Shown here piece by piece: positions 1-6,015 of a stretch of 16,572 nt of DNA (positions within the stretch are counted from its first letter, which is position 1; every line of letters begins with the position of its first letter). Source of the DNA: CAYQUC01 sp964514215 (lineage in GTDB: Bacteria; Pseudomonadota; Gammaproteobacteria; UBA6429; Thiohalophilaceae); contig CAZEPW010000070.1 of NCBI GenBank assembly GCA_964514215.1, positions 1 through 16,572 on the forward strand, read 5' to 3'. Under the pieces are notes generated by a model that saw only the letters and a program-made list of their open reading frames with translations, ran no database searches and was not told where the DNA came from. The position numbers were made by a program, and so were the translations under genes.

Positions 1-2041
1 TATCCACATCGATATGGCCTCGTGCAAAGCCATCTGGACAGTCTGTAACACAAGCTACAGGTGCTGGTGGTAACGAAACACCATTGATAAAATTAGCATC
101 AACCCCATTGGTAACACGTAAAATTAACTGCCTTGAGAATGAACCTTCACCTTGCTTTAATGCCACAGGTATATCACCTTCTGTATTATCGGTCGGAATA
201 TTTACAGTGTCCCCAGGAGCAAAGCCTTGAACCAGATCTAGATCATAAAATATATTACTGGCTGCACCATCATAAAAGTCGAGCTGGATTAACCAAGCCT
301 CTTTTGATACTGGGTTAACTGACATCACCTGAAAACGTCCAGCACGTAAGTTTGGATCAAGGCTGACACGTTCACCTGGAGGTAAATCGACTACCCAACC
401 CTCATCTGTTGTCCAATCAATAGTGGTTGGATTAGCAGTTTTTTTGACAATATAACGAATCGTTTTATTGGCATCAAAAACCACATCGTCCGATAATGTT
501 TGACTGAATAAGTTTGCTGCTGCAACGGTTACTAGGGGGCCGGGGTTATCAATGTCACGAATTCCGTAAATAGATTGAATTAAAGTATTACCAACATCAG
601 CTTTGCTTAATAAACTGCCCGTAGCAAATAATACGATTCGACCGCCAAAGGGATGGCTGGCCACTTTTGGTGCGGTTGTAATGGGTTTATCGCTACCAGC
701 GCTAAATAAAGTTTCAATTTTAATCGACTGTAAATTCGATAAATTAAAGCGATACATATTTCCGAGTAGATCACCTGCATAAGCATAATCAACTGCGCCA
801 TCCCCATTCTTATCGATTAAAGTGGGTCGTGATAATCCATTGTTACCACCAATGTCAGCCACGATATTCTTTACGACACCGGCACTGTTGATTAATAATA
901 AATTTGCTGAACCATCAGTACTACCATAACCATTCCCCGTAACGACATACCATTTACCATCGGATAATTTAACAATTTCTGATTTATCGTAGATATTGCC
1001 TATGATTTTGCCAACCCCTTGATCACGTTCATCAAGTTCCCAAAGAACCTTTTTGTCTGTAGAAGCAGCACTCAAATCTAAGTTAGGTTTGGTTATATCA
1101 AGTGCAAATAAACCTTTGCCACCAGCACCATAGGAACCAACTAAAATACTGCCCCACTGTCCACCAGTAAACACCATGTCACCAGCAGCAAGGCCACCAT
1201 CAACGTAATATTGGTGTACATATGGAATTCTTGCTAATAATTTTAATTTTTCAAATAACGTTGAGGGAACAAAAGCATAAACTTCATCACCTGTATCAGC
1301 ATTAAATACATGCAACATACCATCATTAGCACCAACATAAACTCGTGGTGCTCTACTTTCATTACCTTTTCTAAAATCAGAATAACCAACATCAAATATT
1401 TTAGAATTTGGTGCGCCGACATAAACCGGATCACTATGAATAATATCACCTAAAATATTATAGCGTTTGCGTAACGTGCCCGTGGTGCCATCAAATTCAT
1501 TGGATCTATCTCCTCGAATAAAATCTAAAATGATACTATTAGTAGGAGCAGTAACCCCAGGTGTATCAACAATAGGCGTTTTACTATCAATAAGCGTTTT
1601 TGCAGCAGCTGATAAAGAACTCCATAGAAAAGGAATTTGCCCTCGCGTAGTACCAACAACGTCCGTTGTAATAATAAGACGGTTTGCATTATTATCGTCC
1701 TTGCCTTCAAACTGCAAGCGAGCCGACCAATTAGTACCACCGTTGGCGTTAGTACCGGTATTCGTCGGCACTGCAGTACTCAAGTCAACCGAAGTTGATA
1801 TTGCACTATTTTTTTGCATGTCATATTCAATCAAATCACCTTGCCAAGCACCATTTTCAAACCACGGACGGTAAGCATAGGCAGTGGTTGCCGTTTCTAA
1901 GTTAGTCGTGCTAACAGCATAGGATGCGATAGTTGATGTTGGCATTGTTAAAGGATTTAATACCGCAGCCGCACTTAAAAATAGTGACACGGGTAGTAAC
2001 ACCGATAAACTTAGAATAGTTTTAGATGACATGTTATTCAT
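1..2041 (-). CDS. pilY1: PilY1-type pilus tip adhesin/assembly protein, 3' end cut by window edge
   Basis: PilY1 sits at the type IV pilus tip with the minor pilins, promotes pilus extrusion and takes part in adhesion and surface sensing. The frame stays open for 680 codons to the left edge. I chose the ATG at 2041 because AAGGA lies 6 nt upstream; in-frame ATGs at 2059 and 2047 have poorer spacing. A Sec signal covers residues 1-25. Family marks: an RGD at residues 176-178, a conserved ILGDI..SDPVYVG stretch near 196-209, propeller repeats such as VYVGANDGMLHVF (234-246), and a nine-residue calcium loop, DKNGDGAVD, at 410-418. Only about 175 residues precede the RGD, against roughly 600 in Pseudomonas aeruginosa PilY1, so the N-terminal von Willebrand A region is absent. 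Last gene seen in the minor-pilin operon, 74 nt after pilX. The C-terminus lies outside the window. Confidence 0.93.
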   Translation of the reverse strand, partial: MNNMSSKTILSLSVLLPVSLFLSAAAVLNPLTMPTSTIASYAVSTTNLETATTAYAYRPWFENGAWQGDLIEYDMQKNSAISTSVDLSTAVPTNTGTNANGGTNWSARLQFEGKDDNNANRLIITTDVVGTTRGQIPFLWSSLSAAAKTLIDSKTPIVDTPGVTAPTNSIILDFIRGDRSNEFDGTTGTLRKRYNILGDIIHSDPVYVGAPNSKIFDVGYSDFRKGNESRAPRVYVGANDGMLHVFNADTGDEVYAFVPSTLFEKLKLLARIPYVHQYYVDGGLAAGDMVFTGGQWGSILVGSYGAGGKGLFALDITKPNLDLSAASTDKKVLWELDERDQGVGKIIGNIYDKSEIVKLSDGKWYVVTGNGYGSTDGSANLLLINSAGVVKNIVADIGGNNGLSRPTLIDKNGDGAVDYAYAGDLLGNMYRFNLSNLQSIKIETLFSAGSDKPITTAPKVASHPFGGRIVLFATGSLLSKADVGNTLIQSIYGIRDIDNPGPLVTVAAANLFSQTLSDDVVFDANKTIRYIVKKTANPTTIDWTTDEGWVVDLPPGERVSLDPNLRAGRFQVMSVNPVSKEAWLIQLDFYDGAASNIFYDLDLVQGFAPGDTVNIPTDNTEGDIPVALKQGEGSFSRQLILRVTNGVDANFINGVSLPPAPVACVTDCPDGFARGHIDVD

Positions 2042-2090
2042 ATTCATTCCTTTGGACATTCTTTAAAATTAACTTTATAAACTTGATTTA

Positions 2091-2104
2091 GATTAGTACT
2101 AATC
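2091..2104. repeat. Perfect 14-bp palindrome between pilX and pilY1
   Basis: GATTAGTACTAATC is identical to its reverse complement. It lies in the 74-nt gap between the pilX stop and the pilY1 start. In RNA it could form a 5-bp stem with a GTAC loop, too weak and without a U-run to be a convincing terminator. It could be a protein-binding site or an mRNA processing/attenuation point that sets pilY1 dosage, or chance in AT-rich DNA. Confidence 0.4.
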
Positions 2105-2115
2105 CTACTACTTTA

Positions 2116-2652
2116 TCATGGTGGTGCGGATGTAATATAAACAGATTGCACTACCCTTGCGGCACCTCGTGCGGCTTTTCCGCGCGCCGTCACTCTAAAT
2201 AAATAAGCTTCATCACCAATCACATTATTATTTTGAGTGACGGCTAATGAAGCTCCCGTTAATGGGATAAGCCCGGTATATTCAATAACGTATAATGATG
2301 TGCGTGAAGTATTAGAATTTGTATAAGACGCTGTTTTTGCAGTATCAGTCCAATCAAAGATCGAAAAATCGGCGGGTAATGTACCAGTAGTTAAATTCTC
2401 ATAACCCGTAGCAGGTTTTGCTGCGGCATTACTTGAAAATAATGCAATTGAGTTTTCAGCAAAACGTAATGTCGTTTCAGCATCGTTTAATGCCTGTGTT
2501 TGAAACTGTGTATTACCGGTCATCAGCACTTGTGTATTAGTGGTATTCATGGAACTCACAATTAACATGGTTAAAACTAACAGAATAACCAAGGCCAACA
2601 CCAGAATAACGCCGGATTGTTTTTTTAAATGAGATAATTTTAAATTTTTCAC
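2116..2652 (-). CDS. pilX: Minor pilin PilX
   Basis: PilX is a minor pilin that joins PilV, PilW, FimU and PilY1 in the complex that primes and caps the type IV pilus. The 178-residue protein has a PilX_N-type start: short basic leader, SG cleavage site at residue 14, then a hydrophobic helix beginning VILVLALVIL. Position 5 of the mature helix is Leu, not the Glu of most pilins, as is usual for PilX and the related GspK tip proteins. The rest is a soluble domain ending ARVVQSVYITSAPP. The start codon is GTG (2652), preceded by AAAGAGA about 9 nt upstream. It follows the pilW stop by 12 nt, so it is in the same operon. Function is assigned from the N-terminal motif and gene order. Confidence 0.9.
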   Translation of the reverse strand: MKNLKLSHLKKQSGVILVLALVILLVLTMLIVSSMNTTNTQVLMTGNTQFQTQALNDAETTLRFAENSIALFSSNAAAKPATGYENLTTGTLPADFSIFDWTDTAKTASYTNSNTSRTSLYVIEYTGLIPLTGASLAVTQNNNVIGDEAYLFRVTARGKAARGAARVVQSVYITSAPP

Positions 2653-2664
2653 TGTAATTTCTCT

Positions 2665-3630
2665 TTAGTTATTGCGTAACGCTACTGTGCTGGTAAACAA
2701 CTGCCGTTTAAAATTATCGGTGATTGATATTGGATTAACATCACCCATATCGTATTTGACCGTCCGACTGGCAAGTTTTGCATCGGGGCATTCAGCACGA
2801 GCCAACACCCAAAATTGTACAGCAACCACTTTATTCCAATTGATATCAGCGCTAGCAAGGTTAGAAATATCATCGGCATCAAAATATTGATTCACCGATC
2901 GATCACCAGTGGTATCCACCCCGTATTTAAATTGAATATTTTCAATTCCTGTCGCCACTTCCTGACGCGTAGGTGTGCCGGTAGCATCTAATGATTCGCG
3001 GTATAACGTTGGAATTGCTATATTATTATCAAAACGGCAGGTTCGACCACTATCACCAACATAATACGCATAGGCTTGTAATCGACCGGTTGATTCCGGT
3101 GTTCCATCGTTAATTTCGTTTAGCGCATCAGCCGATTTTGACCCCAGAAACATTCTGCCGCTCTTAAATGAACTTCGAAGATAATATCGATTATCATCAA
3201 AAATCGCTTCACTACGGCCATCAACATATCGAAGAGTGATAACATCCCCCTTTAAATAATTTTTTATGCAATCATACGCTGCCGTAGGATCATTTAAGCC
3301 GGTAACACGACGATCAATCATACGTGCCCATGTTGCATCAGCCGGACAAGTATTACCGTTAGGAATAACTGCTTCGGTTCCAAGAACGGTTTCTACAGCG
3401 GGGTTATAACCAAAATAACCCGCTCGACGAAGATCACTTATCAGCATGCTATAAACAAATCGACCGGATTCTTGTAACTTGGACGAATCATTCTCAACAT
3501 AAAATGTATTTTTACTCGAGCTATACATGTTGATGATACCAATCGCTAATATTGAACTAATGGCTAATGCAACCAGTAATTCAATTAAACTTAAACCAAG
3601 GGTGCTTCTAATAATAAAGCGTGCTTTCAT
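2665..3630 (-). CDS. pilW: Minor pilin PilW
   Basis: PilW is a large minor pilin of the type IV pilus tip complex. The 321-residue product has a class III signal: basic leader, cleavage after Gly12, then LSLIELLVALAISS with Glu at mature position 5, needed for pilin docking in the membrane. The length fits the family, and the stretch ENIQFKYGVDTTGD in the C-terminal half is a typical PilW signature. Several cysteines in the soluble domain could form disulfides. Its ATG overlaps the pilV stop codon (ATGA-type 4-nt overlap), which implies translational coupling with pilV, and pilX follows after 12 nt. Confidence 0.93.
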   Translation of the reverse strand: MKARFIIRSTLGLSLIELLVALAISSILAIGIINMYSSSKNTFYVENDSSKLQESGRFVYSMLISDLRRAGYFGYNPAVETVLGTEAVIPNGNTCPADATWARMIDRRVTGLNDPTAAYDCIKNYLKGDVITLRYVDGRSEAIFDDNRYYLRSSFKSGRMFLGSKSADALNEINDGTPESTGRLQAYAYYVGDSGRTCRFDNNIAIPTLYRESLDATGTPTRQEVATGIENIQFKYGVDTTGDRSVNQYFDADDISNLASADINWNKVVAVQFWVLARAECPDAKLASRTVKYDMGDVNPISITDNFKRQLFTSTVALRNN

Positions 3631-4136
3631 AATTGCACCTGAAGTGTGAAACAGCGTAAATCAGTAACATCTTGAGGCTTACAATTTGTTCCTGTTGCGC
3701 CAGTACGATCTTCGTCCCAAAAAACCGTAATGGTGAAATTTGGTGACGCTCCAGTGATGGAACCATCACCCGCTAATAATTGTTGAGCTAACGTTTGCTT
3801 CCATTCACTTTGATCATACATAACAATTTCAGCGGTCGTCGCACATTCAGCAATAGAACAATCAGTTTGAGGCGTTGGTGTCAAGGCACTATCAATACGA
3901 TAAGCATCGCCACCTTGCCGGTTAGCCAACATTCGATCAGACATACTATAGGCTAAGATAATCGCCTGATTGCGAGATGCTGATTCAAAACTATTTTCTA
4001 AAGCTAACGCTTGCATTCCGGCTAGCCCTAACACACCAACGGCAAAAATCACCATGGCAATCATCACTTCAAGCAAAGAGAAACCTTTATTGTTGTGCTG
4101 TTTGATAATAGGAATTTGATGAGTTAACTGTATCAT
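3627..4136 (-). CDS. pilV: Minor pilin PilV
   Basis: PilV is a minor pilin of the type IV pilus priming complex. The 169-residue protein has a 17-18 residue leader, cleavage after Gly18, then FSLLEVMIAMVIFAVGVLGLAG, a helix highly typical of PilV, with Glu at mature position 5. Four cysteines occur in two pairs (QTDCSIAEC and the C-terminal NCKPQDVTDLRC), suggesting disulfide stabilisation in the periplasm. A good ribosome site (AAGGA, 8 nt before ATG 4136) supports the start. It lies 26 nt after fimT and overlaps pilW by 4 nt. Confidence 0.93.
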   Translation of the reverse strand: MIQLTHQIPIIKQHNNKGFSLLEVMIAMVIFAVGVLGLAGMQALALENSFESASRNQAIILAYSMSDRMLANRQGGDAYRIDSALTPTPQTDCSIAECATTAEIVMYDQSEWKQTLAQQLLAGDGSITGASPNFTITVFWDEDRTGATGTNCKPQDVTDLRCFTLQVQL

Positions 4137-4162
4137 TTATTTCGTCCTTGTTTATTGCTGTT

Positions 4163-4702
4163 TTATATACAAGTATAATTTGAATCTAAATAGGTTGTGC
4201 CGGTAGGGCTTATTGATAGCGATTTACCTTTTTTATCTTGCTCACTAACTCGTGATTTGTTGCATAAATTAAATACGATATTAGTGACAGTGCTAATACG
4301 CCCATCTCCTGTAAAATTAATTGCCGCAAGGTTTCCGTTTGACTCTAAAGTCACTCCGCCATTAAAAGCCTCGATACGTTTTAAAATTTGGTTTGCGTTA
4401 TTGGTTAACGTAATATTCCAACCTTTTGACCAATCAATTGGAGTGTCAGTTGTATCCAACGGTACTAATGTAATACCAACACCCTGTTTAATCGCTTCTG
4501 AACGAGCAAATGCGATAGCGCCATTGAAGGTATTAATTTGAGAAACCAACCGGTTACTGGATGACATGGATTTGAAATTGGGAACAGCAATGCCCAAAGC
4601 AATACCAAAAACAGCCATCGTGACTAATAACTCGACCAAGGTAAATCCTGAAAGCCGTTTTGTTGTTGGAGAGCCTTGTAAACGATTTGCGGTATTAAGC
4701 AT
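4163..4702 (-). CDS. GspH/FimT-family minor pilin (FimU/FimT-like)
   Basis: First gene of the minor-pilin operon. The 179-residue product has cleavage after Gly19 followed by FTLVELLVTMAVFGIALG with Glu at mature position 5, then PNFKS and the GspH/FimT-type segment with INTFNGAIAFARSEAIKQG. Cys147 and Cys178 bracket the C-terminus, a disulfide-loop arrangement common in pilins. By position ahead of pilV-pilW-pilX-pilY1 it takes the place of P. aeruginosa FimU, which couples the tip complex to the major pilin; sequence alone does not separate FimU from FimT, so no symbol is given. The ribosome site is weak (GGA 9-10 nt upstream). A candidate promoter lies about 80 nt upstream. Confidence 0.9.
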   Translation of the reverse strand: MLNTANRLQGSPTTKRLSGFTLVELLVTMAVFGIALGIAVPNFKSMSSSNRLVSQINTFNGAIAFARSEAIKQGVGITLVPLDTTDTPIDWSKGWNITLTNNANQILKRIEAFNGGVTLESNGNLAAINFTGDGRISTVTNIVFNLCNKSRVSEQDKKGKSLSISPTGTTYLDSNYTCI

Positions 4703-4781
4703 ATTAAATATTCCATTATTTTTTTAAAATTATGTAAACTAGCTTGTCTTTACGATTCTATGACGAATTTAGACAGCTGTT

Positions 4782-4809
4782 ATTTTACTCTTAACGAAAT
4801 AACTATCAA
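4782..4809 (-). promoter_or_regulatory. Candidate sigma70 promoter of the minor-pilin operon
   Basis: On the minus strand, TTGATA (4804-4809) and TAAAAT (4782-4787) are separated by 16 bp; each matches the consensus at five of six positions. Transcription would start near 4775, giving a leader of about 70 nt before the fimT-like ATG. AT-richness raises the chance of a spurious match. Confidence 0.42.
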
Positions 4810-4854
4810 TATCTCAAGTCGCATCTCGTCATGAAATTTTATACCGTTAGTCAG

Positions 4855-4883
4855 AAAAGTCACAATAAAAACCTGTGATTTTT
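4855..4883. repeat. Inverted repeat in the divergent intergenic region
   Basis: AAAAGTCACA (4855-4864) and TGTGATTTTT (4874-4883) are inverted copies around a 9-nt centre, with a single G-T mismatch. The inner TCACA/TGTGA arms are those of a CRP site but in the reverse order, so it is not a canonical CRP site. It could be an operator, or an A/T-flanked hairpin acting as a weak bidirectional terminator. Confidence 0.4.
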
Positions 4884-4997
4884 AGAATGACTCTAAGCGT
4901 ATGAATTGTATACAGATAAAATAAAATCAATATTAGAATATGTTTATATTGTAGATTTTTTAGAATAAATCGAAATAGCAGGCAGATTTTTTAGAAA
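4877..4997 (+). repeat. Direct repeats (AGATTTTTTAGAA) upstream of the phnD-like gene
   Basis: The 13-mer AGATTTTTTAGAA occurs exactly at 4953-4965 and 4984-4996, 31 bp apart, which is close to three helical turns. A shorter copy, GATTTTTAGAA, is at 4877-4887 and a core TTAGAAT at 4933-4939. The array ends about 105 bp before the phnD-like ATG. The spacing and identity suggest regulator binding sites for the plus-strand pair; the low complexity of the motif leaves chance possible. Confidence 0.4.
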
Positions 4998-5101
4998 TAA
5001 TGACCATACTTGAGTAATGCCTACATAATTAAATGTTTTACCAATAAAAAACACATAAATATCTGGTGCTGTAAACACGATTGTAAAAATTAGCCTTTAA
5101 G

Positions 5102-5989
5102 ATGGGGAAGTTATTGTTTAAGAAATCAATTTTTTTAACCGTATGTTTAATCATTACAGAGATTATACTGGGCGATTATAAAACACTAAACGCCCAACAA
5201 CACGCAATTAACCCCAAACAATTTTCAAATAATAATGACTATTATACTTTTGGAGTTGTACCACAACTCGAACAAAGAAAAATATTCCATGTCTGGCGCC
5301 CAATATTAGACGAACTTGAAGTCCGTACTCATTTTAAATTTAAAATGCTTGGTACAGCAAAAATTCCCGATTTCACTCGTAAGTTTTTAAAAGGCGAATT
5401 TGATTTTGTTTACATGAATCCTTATCACATGATACAAAGCATCGATACCCAAGGGTATATTCCTTTAGTACGTGATGGTGGACGTTATCTCCGGGGAATT
5501 ATTGTGGTTCATCAAGATAGCAAACTCAAATCACTGAGTGACTTACAAAATTTAATAATCGCATTTCCGTCTGCGAATGCCCTTGGAGCATCTTTATTAA
5601 TTAAATCGACATTAGATAAGCATAAAATAAAATACCAAGCACACTACGTTCAAACACACAGCTCAGTTTATTTGCATATTGCCAAAAAATTGTATCAAGC
5701 CGGTGGTGGAGTTTTAAGCACATTAGTTGCTCAAAAAAATCAAATTAAAAATTCGCTAAGAATAATCTATAAATCACCACCGGTAACACCTCATCCTATT
5801 TCAGCGCACCCACGAGTATTAAAAGAAGCCCGCATAAAAGTTAAAAATGCTTTGTTAGAAATGTCTAAATCTAAACACTTTCAAAAATATTTAAACAAAA
5901 TACCAATAAATAAAATGATACCAGCTAATATAGATGAATATATGTCGTTGCGAGATTTACACTTAGAAAGACAATACATAACAGAATAA
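5102..5989 (+). CDS. PhnD-like periplasmic substrate-binding protein
   Basis: The 295-residue protein has a signal peptide (basic MGKLLFKK, hydrophobic core, likely cleavage near LNA at 29-31). It then shows the pattern of the PhnD/SsuA-type binding proteins found with phosphate/phosphonate transporters: FGVVPQLEQR (50-59), HVWRPILDELE, FDFVYMNPYHM (101-110), GIIVVHQDSKLKSLSDLQN (132-150), and AFPSANALGAS. No ABC ATPase or permease gene is nearby. Instead it is followed after 26 nt by a membrane GGDEF-EAL gene, so it probably acts as a ligand sensor for that enzyme, not in uptake. The ligand cannot be read from sequence; phosphonate is only the family namesake. The ribosome site before ATG 5102 is weak. 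Confidence 0.82.
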   Translation: MGKLLFKKSIFLTVCLIITEIILGDYKTLNAQQHAINPKQFSNNNDYYTFGVVPQLEQRKIFHVWRPILDELEVRTHFKFKMLGTAKIPDFTRKFLKGEFDFVYMNPYHMIQSIDTQGYIPLVRDGGRYLRGIIVVHQDSKLKSLSDLQNLIIAFPSANALGASLLIKSTLDKHKIKYQAHYVQTHSSVYLHIAKKLYQAGGGVLSTLVAQKNQIKNSLRIIYKSPPVTPHPISAHPRVLKEARIKVKNALLEMSKSKHFQKYLNKIPINKMIPANIDEYMSLRDLHLERQYITE

Positions 5990-6015
5990 ATTGACTAGTA
6001 AATTATAATATACTT

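Larger units (their letters stand above)
4703..5101. other. Divergent AT-rich intergenic region between pilin operon and phnD-like gene
   Basis: This 399-bp gap separates two divergently transcribed units and has no credible gene. It holds a sigma70-like promoter facing the pilin operon, a near-perfect 10-bp inverted repeat, and several copies of a TTAGAA-containing direct repeat on the phnD-like side. No riboswitch core that I recognise is present; in particular I do not see the conserved c-di-GMP (GEMM) core. The promoter of the plus-strand pair could not be placed with any confidence. Confidence 0.6.

Noticed and set aside
1467..1874. Plus-strand open frame of 135 codons inside the pilY1 region
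   Set aside because: It lies antisense to the pilY1 frame, which has clear family motifs throughout; its product has no recognisable features.
6004..6009. Perfect TATAAT box just before the GGDEF-EAL start, with TTGACT upstream
   Set aside because: The TTGACT is only 7 bp from the TATAAT, too close for a promoter, and the ATG begins 6 bp after the box, leaving no leader. It is likely chance in AT-rich DNA.
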